NCBI GenBank assembly: GCA_964518335.1
Contig: CAZFDT010000004.1
Location: 62,001-126,000 of the forward strand
Reading direction: 5' to 3'
Length of the DNA stretch: 64,000 bases
Origin: CAZFDT01 sp964518335
GTDB lineage: Bacteria > Planctomycetota > Phycisphaerae > Phycisphaerales > Phycisphaeraceae
Both the position numbers and the translations under genes were made by a program. Positions 45,391-53,613 of the stretch are shown here, in pieces. The first letter of the stretch is position 1; each line of letters opens with the position of its first letter. Under the pieces are notes generated by a model, which searched no databases, was not told the DNA's origin, and saw only the letters and a list, made by a program, of their open reading frames with translations.

Positions 45391-47574
45391 TCATGGCGCC
45401 TCCGTCGTGGGACGGCGCAGGCTTTGAATCTCCCGCTGGATCGTCTGCAAATGCTCGCGGGCGGCCTTGGCCGCGGGCTCATCGTTGTTGCGCATCGCGT
45501 TGGCCTGCTGGATCAGAAGTTGACGCTGCTGTTCCACCAGCTCGCGCAGGCGCAGGTCGCGGTCGAGCGGGGGCGCCGCCGGCGACGCGGCGGCAGGATC
45601 GCCAGTCGCAGTCGCAGCATTGGCCACCTCGGCGGCCGCCGCCTCCGCAGGCAGGGGGTCGGGCACGATCACCTCGACGATGTGCTCCGTCGGCACCAGC
45701 CAATCACGATAAGCCGTCTGCACGGGCAGCATTCGCTGCTCGATGCGCCCGGTGACGGCCCCGCCCGAGCGAAGCGTGATCGTGAAGGTGGGGGCGCCCT
45801 TCCCCTCCTGTCGCGCGATGGACTTGATGGTCGCCGTGTCCAGCGTGGCCACGCCAAGCAGCCCGACGATATTGATGGACGCCGTGCCCAGCGTGCCGAC
45901 GATGGCGTTGTCGCCCACCAGTTGGAGGCGCGGCGATCGCTCGAACGCCTGGCGCTGGCGTTCGAGTTCGGCGGCGGCGGATTCCTGGGCTTCTTCCGCG
46001 GCAGGAAGTTCGTGGAGGCGTGCGAGCGACTCGACCGAGTAGGGGGGCAGTTCGATCGGGCCGAAACGCAGCGTATGCGGCTTAAGCGCCCCGCCTCCGA
46101 GCATGACCGTCAGGCGCGTGCCGCCCGCCAGCGTCAACACGTGTCCAGGCTGTGGCTCGCGGACAAAATCCAGCGACACGATGTCGGCCATGGTCACGGC
46201 CAGCGTTCCCCAGGGCGTGACCAACTTGAGCGGGGCGCTGTCGTCGCGGCGCACGGCCAGGCGGTCACCCGAGGCGGTGGTGACGACCGCGCCTGCCTGG
46301 CGGTAGGGCTTGTCGTCGGTGTCGCGCCGCCGGGCCACGAGCAGGTTGATCTGCGTCGGATCGAGCGCCATGTCAGGCCCGATGCCGCTGCTCATGACCA
46401 TTCGCGGCGTGGTGACGGGGCCGTGCAGCACATCGCCGCTGCGCAGGTGGACGCTCATGGGCGCTCCGATGCCCCTGGCGCCGACCAGCAATGCAACCTC
46501 GTCCCAGGCCACGTGCGTGGCGCCGAACGCGCTTTGGATCGAAAGGCCTTCGCATGTCACGTCGCCGACGATTTGTGCGTCGTCGCCAACCACCAGCACG
46601 TCGCGGTCGCCGCGCTCGACCCCTGCGTCCTCGGCGATAGTCAGCGCTCGCTGTGTCAGTCGCTCACCGTCCACGGCGCCGCCTGCGATCCGCACGTTCA
46701 GCAGGGCCTTGGCCAACGATTTAGGCACGCTCGGCTGCAGATGGCGGCGTTTGTAGAACGTCTCAAACGCTTGCGTGGCAGACGCACCGCCACCGCCGCC
46801 CTGACGCTGCGCCACCACGTGGTACAACGCCACTGTCTCTCGGGGCTTGATCGTCACCGCATACCGCACCGTGATCTGGCGGTTGTTCTCGATGGTGATC
46901 TGAGGCTTGACGCTGCCGCGCCCGTCGCCGACCAGGAACATCACGCTCGGGCGCGAGTTGGCGGCCTGCGCTGCCATGAAAAAGCCCACGTCGTCCTTGC
47001 CCAGCGTGCCGCCGGCAAAGGGCTTGCCGCTGCTGGTGAATGCGCCGCCGGCCTGGCCGCCCAGGTTCGTGACGATGTCCACCGAAGCCGACACCGCGTT
47101 ACTGGCGTGAGGATTGGTCAGAACCTCGATGAAGCGAGCCCCGCCGCGTTGCACGTCCACGCGCACCCGGCGGGTGACCTGCAGGTTGGCGATCTGGCCG
47201 GAGATGAAATACTCGCTGGCGTCGGGGACCATCTTGTGGTCGTTGGGGCCGAATTGATTGCCGTTGACGCGCAAGTACATTCCGCCATCGAAGCAGTCGT
47301 TGGTGCCGTCGTTGATGCCGCCTTGTTGATCGACATCCCAGCGGAAGCCCATGGCGTCGTTGACCTGGTTGAACCGCGCCCGGACGAGATTGCCCCCGTC
47401 GTCGGTGAAGGCGCCGCCTGTCGCCGAAAGCCCCGTGAATTGGCCGGCCAGCACGGCAGGATGGTCAGCGAGCGTTCCGCGGGCGTCGCCGGCGTCATCC
47501 TGGGCTGCCGCCGCGCAAGCCAACGACGCCGCCATCGCTGCCAGCACACGTAAACATCGCCATGGTTTGGGCAT
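45391..47574 (-). CDS. Secreted protein heading the MoxR operon
   Basis: A 727-residue exported protein with a signal peptide (CLRVLAAMAASLACAAAAQ, residues 7-25). The N-terminal half has CFDGGMYLRVNGNQFGPNDHKMVPDASEYFISGQIANLQVTRRVRVD, closely paralleling the following gene. Later blocks (for example VTPWGTLAVTMADIVSLDFVREPQPGHVLTLAGGTRLTV) also match that gene's blocks, so the two are tandem duplicates. The C-terminal ~70 residues are a charged coiled coil (QQRQLLIQQANAMRNNDEPAAKAAREHLQTIQREIQ) instead of a HEAT repeat. A TACAAT -10-like box lies on the minus strand at 47645-47640, about 65 bases before the start. Function is unknown. Confidence 0.7.
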   Translation of the reverse strand: MPKPWRCLRVLAAMAASLACAAAAQDDAGDARGTLADHPAVLAGQFTGLSATGGAFTDDGGNLVRARFNQVNDAMGFRWDVDQQGGINDGTNDCFDGGMYLRVNGNQFGPNDHKMVPDASEYFISGQIANLQVTRRVRVDVQRGGARFIEVLTNPHASNAVSASVDIVTNLGGQAGGAFTSSGKPFAGGTLGKDDVGFFMAAQAANSRPSVMFLVGDGRGSVKPQITIENNRQITVRYAVTIKPRETVALYHVVAQRQGGGGGASATQAFETFYKRRHLQPSVPKSLAKALLNVRIAGGAVDGERLTQRALTIAEDAGVERGDRDVLVVGDDAQIVGDVTCEGLSIQSAFGATHVAWDEVALLVGARGIGAPMSVHLRSGDVLHGPVTTPRMVMSSGIGPDMALDPTQINLLVARRRDTDDKPYRQAGAVVTTASGDRLAVRRDDSAPLKLVTPWGTLAVTMADIVSLDFVREPQPGHVLTLAGGTRLTVMLGGGALKPHTLRFGPIELPPYSVESLARLHELPAAEEAQESAAAELERQRQAFERSPRLQLVGDNAIVGTLGTASINIVGLLGVATLDTATIKSIARQEGKGAPTFTITLRSGGAVTGRIEQRMLPVQTAYRDWLVPTEHIVEVIVPDPLPAEAAAAEVANAATATGDPAAASPAAPPLDRDLRLRELVEQQRQLLIQQANAMRNNDEPAAKAAREHLQTIQREIQSLRRPTTEAP

Positions 47575-47713
47575 CACACGTCCCCGGTCACGATGTCCAT
47601 CGACTTCGCGACGAGCCACCCGATTCCGCGACTACACCGATTGTAACCGCCCACCCTATAGGACGCACGAGCCGCTGTACGGTTCAATGTTCATCAGGCG
47701 GTCAGTGATCGAT

Positions 47714-49459
47714 TCACACTTTGCTCAGCCTAAGCTGCAGGGTCCGGCGGTTGTCGTAGCGCTGGGCGATGGGCATGCGGCGGCCGAAGCCGAAGGCGCG
47801 GCCGGTGATCTTGATCCCGGGCGCCGCCTGCTTTCGCTTGTATTCATTGAGGTCGATCATGCGGACGATCCGCAGCACCATGTCCGGGTCGTGGCTCGTT
47901 TCCTGAATGATGCGCGGGGCGGTGTGCTCGCGTTCGACGTAGCGCTCGATGATGTCGTCGAGCACGTCGTAGGGCGGCAGAGTGTCCTGATCGGTCTGGT
48001 TCTCCCGCAGCTCGGCACTGGGGGGCTTGCTGATCGAGTTTTCGGGAATGACCGGTCCTCCGAAGCGCTGATACAGCGGGCACGCAGGGGAATTCACCCA
48101 GCGGGCCAACTCCCACACCATCGTCTTGGGGACGTCGGAAAGGATCGCCAGCCCCCCGGCCATGTCGCCGTAGAGTGTGCAGTAGCCCACGGCCAACTCG
48201 CTCTTGTTCCCGGTGGTCACCAGCAGTGAGCCGAACTTGTTGGAAAAGCCCATGAGGATGACGCCGCGGAGGCGGGCCTGGATGTTCTCCTCGGTCGCAT
48301 CACGAGGGCGTCCCTCGAAGTGGGGCAACAGCAGCGACTCCATCGCGCGGTGTGGCTCCTCGATGGGCACGACGTGGAACGCGATGCCCAGCCGCTTGGC
48401 CAGGTCCGCCGCGTCATCGACCGAGCCCTTCGAGGAAAATCGGCTGGGCATGGCCACGCCGCGCACGTGCTCTTGGCCCAGCGCGGCGGCCGCCAGCGCC
48501 GCGGTCAGCGCCGAATCGATCCCTCCGGACAGCCCGATGACGATGCTTGCGAACCCGCACTTGCGGCAATAGTCGCGCAGCCCCAGCACCAGCGCGTGGT
48601 AGGCGTCGGACAGGGTATCGAGTGTCGGACGTCCGGTGTCTGCGGCAGGGCTGTCTTTTCCGACACCCGACACCCGACACCCGACACCTTCTTGTAGGTC
48701 AATATCAGCGACCAGCAGGTCCTCCTCAAACCCTTTCGCATGCGCCACCACTTGCCCCGCGGCGTCGATCACGCACGAGTTGCCGTCGAACACCAACTCG
48801 TCGTTGCCGCCGACCTGGTTGCAGTAGGCGATGGGCATATTCAGCCGGCGTGCGACGCTGCTCATGAGCTTGAGCCGAAACTCGTGCTTGCGTATGACGA
48901 AGGGCGATGCGCTGCAGTTGACGAACAGCCGTGCGCCAAGGCGGGCCAGTTCGTCCATCGGATTGTCGTGATAGAGCTGGCGATTGACGACGCCCTTTTC
49001 GTTCCACAGGTCCTCGCAGATGCTGATGCCCAGGGGCGTGTCGTCGATGCGCGTCAGGTCCAGGCGCGGGCCGGGCTCGAAATAGCGCAGCTCGTCGAAC
49101 ACGTCGTAGGTTGGCAGCAGGCTCTTGACGTGGCGGTGGACGATGCGTCCCCCGTCGCACACGGCGGCGGCGTTGTAGAGGCTGCGGCCCTGCTCCTGAT
49201 CGGATGGGCACGGGTACCCGATCACCGCCGCCACACCCTTGCATTGGGCGGCCAGCTCGGCGACGGCCTGCTCGCATTCGACGATGACCGCGGGCTTGAG
49301 CAGCAGGTCCTTGGGCGGATATCCGATAACCGCCAGTTCGGGGAAGATCACCAGCCGCACACCCAGGTCTGCAGCACGGGCGATGCCCTCGCCGATCTTA
49401 CGGGCATTGCCGGCGATGTCGCCGACGGTTGGGTTGGTCTGGCACAGGGCGATTTTCAC
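47714..49459 (-). CDS. nadE: Glutamine-dependent NAD+ synthetase
   Basis: A 581-residue two-domain enzyme making NAD+ from deamido-NAD, glutamine and ATP. Residues 1-~265 are the nitrilase-type amidase: FPELAVIGYPPKDLLL with the Glu, HVKSLLPTYDVFDELRYF with the Lys and SICEDLWNEKG with the nucleophile Cys. From about 290 is the synthetase domain, IVIGLSGGIDSALTAALAAAALG (P-loop), then YCTLYGDMAGGLAILSDVPKT and a tail with RMPIAQRYDNRR. The linker at ~265-290 (EGVGCRVSGVGKDSPAADTG) is encoded by a heptamer tandem repeat. GTG 49459 is the start that matches family N-termini (VKIALCQTNPTVGD). Confidence 0.96.
   Translation of the reverse strand: MKIALCQTNPTVGDIAGNARKIGEGIARAADLGVRLVIFPELAVIGYPPKDLLLKPAVIVECEQAVAELAAQCKGVAAVIGYPCPSDQEQGRSLYNAAAVCDGGRIVHRHVKSLLPTYDVFDELRYFEPGPRLDLTRIDDTPLGISICEDLWNEKGVVNRQLYHDNPMDELARLGARLFVNCSASPFVIRKHEFRLKLMSSVARRLNMPIAYCNQVGGNDELVFDGNSCVIDAAGQVVAHAKGFEEDLLVADIDLQEGVGCRVSGVGKDSPAADTGRPTLDTLSDAYHALVLGLRDYCRKCGFASIVIGLSGGIDSALTAALAAAALGQEHVRGVAMPSRFSSKGSVDDAADLAKRLGIAFHVVPIEEPHRAMESLLLPHFEGRPRDATEENIQARLRGVILMGFSNKFGSLLVTTGNKSELAVGYCTLYGDMAGGLAILSDVPKTMVWELARWVNSPACPLYQRFGGPVIPENSISKPPSAELRENQTDQDTLPPYDVLDDIIERYVEREHTAPRIIQETSHDPDMVLRIVRMIDLNEYKRKQAAPGIKITGRAFGFGRRMPIAQRYDNRRTLQLRLSKV
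48661..48688. repeat. Tandem heptamer CCGACAC x4 inside nadE
   Basis: Four perfect copies of CCGACAC run from 48661 to 48688. An inverted copy GTGTCGG lies at 48623-48629, so a hairpin of at least seven base pairs can form. The repeat falls exactly in the inter-domain linker of the NAD synthetase and stays in frame, encoding Gly/Val/Ser-rich sequence. Confidence 0.85.
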
Positions 49460-49531
49460 GCTCGACTCCGATCTGGCCGAGATTGTATGGTGAGCCTGCC
49501 GCGATGGCGTGTAACCTATCACGGACGCACG

Positions 49532-49560
49532 TTGACCGCGGCGGCGAAGGGGTCTAACTT
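49532..49560 (+). promoter_or_regulatory. Candidate promoter of TPR lipoprotein gene
   Basis: TTGACC (49532-49537) and TAACTT (49555-49560) are 17 bases apart, close to the sigma-70 consensus. The -10 ends nine bases before the ATG at 49570, so transcription would start about three bases upstream of the start codon. Confidence 0.5.
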
Positions 49561-49569
49561 GGAGCGATC

Positions 49570-50562
49570 ATGTTAAGGACTCGGCAACAGGCGACGGGGC
49601 GATCCGTGGCGGTGCTGGCCGCCGCCGCGGTGGTGTGCGGTCTGGCCATGGCGGGGTGCGGCCCGACGCGGCAGCACCGGGCCCGCGAGCACGTCGAGCA
49701 GGGGCAGGACCTGCTCCAGAAGGGGCTCTCCGAGTCCGCGCTGGCGGCGTTCACGCTGGCAATCGAGGAAAACCCACGTCTCACCGACGCGCACATGGGC
49801 GTCGGCGATGTGCAGCGGCAGCGAGGCAACTACGGCGAGGCCAAGAGCGCCTACGAGGAAGCCACGCGCCTCTCGCCCAACAGCTTCGACGCCCACTACT
49901 ACCTGGCGCTCATGCAACAGCTCCTGGGCGAGGTGCAGGCGGCGATCAAGACCTACCTGCGGGCGCTGACGCTCAACCCCAACAGTTTCGACGCCAACAA
50001 GAACCTGGCCAGTGCGTACCTGCAGCTTGGCCGACCCAGCGATGCGCTGCCCTACGCCGAGCGCGCGGTGTACCTCGATCCGTCGAGCCAGATCGGCTGG
50101 GCCAACCTCGCCGCGACGCAGAGTCTGCTGGGCCAGTTCGACAAGGCCGTGGATTCCTACCGCCAGGCCACCGAGCTGGGCGAGTACGCCGAGCCCGTCC
50201 TTCTGGGTTTGGCCGACGCGCACATCCGACTGGGCAACTTCGAGCGGGCCATGATCACGCTTGAGTCGCTCATCCGCACCCAGCCCTCAGCCACCGCCTA
50301 CGAACGCCTGGGCTACGCCCAGTTCAAGGTCCGACGCTTCACCGAATCGCTGGCCAGCTTCCGATCGGCCACGTCGCTGGATGAGAACGACCCGGCCTCG
50401 CTCAACGGCCTGGGCGTGTGCCTTATGACGCTCTACATCCAAGGTGGGCGCACCGACGGATCGCAACGCGACGAGGCCCTGGACTCGTGGCGAAGAAGCC
50501 TGCGCCTCAAGCCCGATCAGCCGCGCATCCTCGACCTACTGTCGCGCTACCAGCGGCTGTAG
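49570..50562 (+). CDS. TPR-repeat lipoprotein
   Basis: A 330-residue exported protein. The lipoprotein signal (SVAVLAAAAVVCGLAMAGC) has its lipobox Cys at about residue 30. From ~38 onward come about seven TPR units, for example AREHVEQGQDLLQKGLSESALAAFTLAIEENP, AHMGVGDVQRQRGNYGEAKSAYEEATRLSP and ANKNLASAYLQLGRPSDALPYAERAVYLDP. It resembles PilF/PilW- or NlpI-type scaffolds, but no specific family is fixed. It is divergent from nadE. Confidence 0.85.
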   Translation: MLRTRQQATGRSVAVLAAAAVVCGLAMAGCGPTRQHRAREHVEQGQDLLQKGLSESALAAFTLAIEENPRLTDAHMGVGDVQRQRGNYGEAKSAYEEATRLSPNSFDAHYYLALMQQLLGEVQAAIKTYLRALTLNPNSFDANKNLASAYLQLGRPSDALPYAERAVYLDPSSQIGWANLAATQSLLGQFDKAVDSYRQATELGEYAEPVLLGLADAHIRLGNFERAMITLESLIRTQPSATAYERLGYAQFKVRRFTESLASFRSATSLDENDPASLNGLGVCLMTLYIQGGRTDGSQRDEALDSWRRSLRLKPDQPRILDLLSRYQRL

Positions 50563-50685
50563 AAAGTGAAGTCTCGAGTCCAATAGGCCCTGGTCTCAAC
50601 TTTCAAGTTTCAGATCCACGGCTTGTTGCTTGCGACTAGAGGCTTGTGAATTCTGACTTGCGACGACCTGCAACCCACTCTCGCC

Positions 50686-52173
50686 ATGTCCACCGCCGCG
50701 CCCACGATCAAGCCGCTCAATCTCGTACGCAGCCCCGAGCGGTTCGTCTCCGACGACAAGCGCGTCATCGCCCGCTACTTCGACTTCGGCAACCCCGACC
50801 GCATCCGGTCGATCCTCCGCCGCGTGATGCGCCTGCCCGAAGAGCATGTGGGCCGATTGCTCGCCCAGACCATCGAAGGCTTTCACGGGCGCCATCACGA
50901 CCTGCACGCCATCTGCCTCGATCACTTCGCCAACGTCGCCAGGCACATCAACGGCGACGTGAGCGAGCTGTCCGACGAACGCAAGCTTCTCATCGGCGCG
51001 TACTTCACCATGGAGTATTCGATCGAGTCGGCAGCGCTGTTCAACCCATCCGTGGTGGTGCATCCCAACCAGGAGGGCGTGCCCGATGGCAGCGTGCGCT
51101 TCCTCATGAGCATGCGCGCCACCGGCGAGGGCCACGTGTCGTCGATCGTCTTTCGTCGGGGCGTGATCGATCGGCACGGGCAGGTCAAGTTCGACCCCAC
51201 GCCGCGGCAGGCCTACACCGCCAGGCCCGTGCCCGACCGCCAGTTCGAAAAAAAACTGGTCTTCCGCAAGCTCATCGAGATGGGCGTGTATGAGGACGCC
51301 GCCGCGCAATGGCTCTTCGGTCTGCCCGATACCTTTACGCTCGGCCAGGCCTCCCGTTACGTCGCCGAGTGCCGCGCCAACCGCGATCGGCCAACCACCT
51401 TCGACGAAATGGCCGATCACCTGCTCTGGGTCCTCCGCGCCAACTACACCCTCCGATTCCCCAACGACACCTGGCCCAACCAGACCGTCATCTTCCCCGC
51501 CACCGATCACGAGGCCCGCGGCATGGAGGACCTCCGCCTCGTCCGGTTCATCGGCGATGACGGCAACGCCCTCTACCTGGGCACCTACACCGCATACGAT
51601 GGACGACACATCGTCCCCATGATGCTCGAAACCGAGGACTTCCACACCTATCACGTCTCGACCCTCAACGGCCGATTCGCCCGCAACAAGGGCATGGCCC
51701 TTTTCCCGCGCATGATCGACGGCTGGTACCTGGCCGTCTCACGCCACGACGGCGAAAACATGTTCCTCCTCAAGAGTGACAACCGCCACTTCTGGAACGA
51801 GAGCGTCCCGCTCTACCAGCCCCGCGAGCCCTGGGAAACCGTCCAGGTGGGCAACTGCGGCTCACCCCTGGAAACCGACGCCGGCTGGATCCTCCTCACC
51901 CACGGCGTGGGCACCGTCCGGCGATACTGCATCGGCGCCCTACTGCTCGACCGCCACGACCCGTCCAAAATCATTGGCCGCCTCCGTGAACCCCTCATCG
52001 CCCCCAGCGAGGACGAACGCGAGGGGTACGTCCCCAACGTCGTCTATTCCTGCGGCGCCATGATCCACGGTGACCTCATGTTCATCCCCTACGCCGCCAG
52101 TGATAAAGCCACCACGTTCGCCACCCTCCCCGTCCGCGACCTCATCGACCGCATGCTCGACGAAGGCCCGTGA
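50686..52173 (+). CDS. GH130-family glycoside phosphorylase/hydrolase
   Basis: A 495-residue protein with a ~120-residue N-terminal helical part, then a five-bladed propeller of the GH130 type. Visible family elements are FNPSVVVHPNQ (about 118), HEARGMEDLRLVRFIGDDG with the Asp of the ED.R motif (about 280), YLGTYTAYDG, NKGMALFPRMIDGWYLAVSRHDGENMF (about 325) and GNCGSPLETDAGWILLTHGVG (about 390). GH130 enzymes are mostly phosphorylases of beta-mannosides; the presence of the Asp supports activity but does not set the substrate. The ATG at 50686 is preceded by a run of short repeated words. No sugar transporter is adjacent. Confidence 0.9.
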   Translation: MSTAAPTIKPLNLVRSPERFVSDDKRVIARYFDFGNPDRIRSILRRVMRLPEEHVGRLLAQTIEGFHGRHHDLHAICLDHFANVARHINGDVSELSDERKLLIGAYFTMEYSIESAALFNPSVVVHPNQEGVPDGSVRFLMSMRATGEGHVSSIVFRRGVIDRHGQVKFDPTPRQAYTARPVPDRQFEKKLVFRKLIEMGVYEDAAAQWLFGLPDTFTLGQASRYVAECRANRDRPTTFDEMADHLLWVLRANYTLRFPNDTWPNQTVIFPATDHEARGMEDLRLVRFIGDDGNALYLGTYTAYDGRHIVPMMLETEDFHTYHVSTLNGRFARNKGMALFPRMIDGWYLAVSRHDGENMFLLKSDNRHFWNESVPLYQPREPWETVQVGNCGSPLETDAGWILLTHGVGTVRRYCIGALLLDRHDPSKIIGRLREPLIAPSEDEREGYVPNVVYSCGAMIHGDLMFIPYAASDKATTFATLPVRDLIDRMLDEGP

Positions 52174-52275
52174 TTGCTGCGCAACGCGCCAGTCTGAGCC
52201 ACCCGGCGGGTGGGGACACGTCGAGCGCAGCCAAAGAGGACAGTTCGATCGACCTACATCAGGAGCCGTTGCGGC

Positions 52276-52303
52276 TTGCTCCATCGAGGCAGGCTCTTAC
52301 AAT
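52276..52303 (+). promoter_or_regulatory. Candidate tpx promoter
   Basis: TTGCTC (52276-52281) and TACAAT (52298-52303) are separated by 16 bases, giving a leader of about 55 bases before tpx. No operator-like repeat is obvious, though thiol peroxidases are often redox-regulated. Confidence 0.45.
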
Positions 52304-52363
52304 GCCCCGTCTCCCCGGCAGCAGGCCGGACAACCAGCGCCTTACCACACGGAGCTTTCAGCC

Positions 52364-52885
52364 ATGAGCACACGAACGGGACTCGTCAAGTTCAAGGGCA
52401 ATCCAGTCGGCATCGGCGGCCCGGGCGTCAAGGTCGGCGACGCCGCCCCCGCCTTCACCGTCGTCGGCAACGATCTCAAGGACGTGAGCCTCGACCAGTT
52501 CAAAGGCAAGACCGTCATCATCAACAGCGTGCCGTCGCTGGACACGGGCATCTGTGACTTGCAGGGCAAGCGGTTCAACCAGGAAGCCGCCGCACTCGGC
52601 GATGGCGTCGTGGTGCTAGTGATCAGCCGCGACCTGCCGTTCGCGCAGAAGCGCTGGTGCGGGGCGGTGGACGCCAAGGCCGTCACGACCGCGTCCGATT
52701 TCCGCGGGCACAGCTTCGGCAAGGCCTGGGGCCTGGAGATGGTCGATGGCCCGCTCGCCGGTCTCCTGGCCCGCGCGGTGTACGTTGTCGGCAAGGACGG
52801 CAAGATCAAGTACGAGCAGATTGTCCCCGAGATCGCTCAGGAGCCCGACTACGCCCCGGTCCTCGCCGCGGCGAAGGCGGGATGA
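52364..52885 (+). CDS. tpx: Thiol peroxidase (Tpx-type peroxiredoxin)
   Basis: A 173-residue atypical 2-Cys peroxiredoxin that reduces hydroperoxides with thioredoxin. It has VKVGDAAPAFTVVGNDLKDVSLDQFKGK at the N-terminus, the peroxidatic site NSVPSLDTGICDLQ (Cys at about 64) and the resolving Cys in SRDLPFAQKRWCGA (about 98), which is the Tpx hallmark. The peroxidatic loop reads TGIC where most Tpx read TPVC or TGTC. ATG 52364 has GGAG nine bases upstream. An intrinsic terminator follows. Confidence 0.97.
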   Translation: MSTRTGLVKFKGNPVGIGGPGVKVGDAAPAFTVVGNDLKDVSLDQFKGKTVIINSVPSLDTGICDLQGKRFNQEAAALGDGVVVLVISRDLPFAQKRWCGAVDAKAVTTASDFRGHSFGKAWGLEMVDGPLAGLLARAVYVVGKDGKIKYEQIVPEIAQEPDYAPVLAAAKAG

Positions 52886-52914
52886 GCTTTCGAGATCAGA
52901 GGCCGCAGTTTTGA

Positions 52915-52943
52915 CCCGCAGTTCAACACTGCGGGTTTTTATT
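52915..52943 (+). terminator. Intrinsic terminator after tpx
   Basis: CCCGCAGT (52915-52922), loop TCAAC, ACTGCGGG (52928-52935), then TTTTTATTT. It is the clearest intrinsic terminator in the window, and its T-run overlaps the end of the oppositely oriented nucleotidyltransferase gene. Confidence 0.9.
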
Positions 52944-53397
52944 TCGTGCCGGGTTCAGGCAGGTTGTCAAGATCCGCCAAGTCCTGCGGCCGCGCACTTG
53001 CTGTCTTGTTCGTCCACAAGTCCTCAAGCGACAGCACCGGCACTGTGATGCCATCTATGTCGATCTGGATCGCCCTGCGATATGCATCGTCGAACGTCAC
53101 ACCTGAGATGCTTGTGAAGAACTCGACCTGGGCTGGTGGTGTCCCGATGCGCAGCAGAAGTCGTGGGTTGCACAACTGCTCTTTGGACAGGGTCTTCCCG
53201 AAGAATTCCAGCAAGACCCCGGAGATCCGACTGGCGTTCTCCGCGTCCATGGCCAACCATGCGTCGAGACTTTTCGTGGCGCGTGCGTAGCCGTGGGTGA
53301 TGACAGCGTAGCCGCCAACCACCAGGTATCTGACGTTATGGTCGTTCAAGGACTTCAAAAGGTCCTTGAAGTCGGGCAGGAGCATACTTTGAGCCAT
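52939..53397 (-). CDS. Nucleotidyltransferase-fold protein of a probable TA-like pair
   Basis: A 152-residue small nucleotidyltransferase-fold protein: FKDLLKSLNDHNVRYLVVGGYAVITHGYARATKSLDAWL, with the GG and R.T...D arrangement of the AbiEii/MNT-like superfamily (about 12-50). The usual second Asp of the D-x-D metal pair reads Ala (SLDAW), so only one acid is left there. The rest, GTPPAQVEFFTSISGVTFDDAYRRA..DIDGITVPVLSLEDLWTNKTASARPQDLADLDNL, is the typical C-terminal half with LEDLI..K. The start is ATG 53397 (53424 possible). It overlaps the upstream small gene by 62 bases. Confidence 0.8.
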   Translation of the reverse strand: MAQSMLLPDFKDLLKSLNDHNVRYLVVGGYAVITHGYARATKSLDAWLAMDAENASRISGVLLEFFGKTLSKEQLCNPRLLLRIGTPPAQVEFFTSISGVTFDDAYRRAIQIDIDGITVPVLSLEDLWTNKTASARPQDLADLDNLPEPGTK

Positions 53398-53584
53398 AGG
53401 CAAATCGCCGCAGTTCTTCGGCATGAGCGATCCGCTCCGCCGGGGTTATGTGAAGTGTGTGCAGATACTTCTTCTCGGCATGCACGACCGCGGCATCGTC
53501 AAAGTATTCCATAACAAGGCCGGGACGCTTCGTTGAGACGATGCGCTTCGACGCGATTGCCCTCTGGTGGCTGGTCTTTTTCAT
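53336..53584 (-). CDS. Small partner protein of the nucleotidyltransferase
   Basis: An 82-residue basic-to-mixed protein starting MKKTSHQRAIASKRIV, with ITPAERIAHAEELRRFAYGSKYAPARLQGPFEVLERP at the C-terminus. Small proteins ending in this ...RRFAYG....RLQ.. style are often found directly upstream of AbiEii/MNT-like nucleotidyltransferase genes, as here with a 62-base overlap. That pairing suggests an antitoxin or targeting partner. No DNA-binding motif is obvious. The larger reading frame upstream of ATG 53584 is antisense to the amidohydrolase gene and was not used. Confidence 0.65.
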   Translation of the reverse strand: MKKTSHQRAIASKRIVSTKRPGLVMEYFDDAAVVHAEKKYLHTLHITPAERIAHAEELRRFAYGSKYAPARLQGPFEVLERP

Positions 53585-53613
53585 AGCGTACAACACACTC
53601 CACCACCGGCCCA

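Noticed and set aside
48661..48688. Short CRISPR-like array
   Set aside because: The unit is only seven bases with no spacers, and it is inside a coding region.
52199..52213. CCACCC-ggc-GGGTGG hairpin after the GH130 gene as a terminator
   Set aside because: Loop of only three bases and no T-run on either side.
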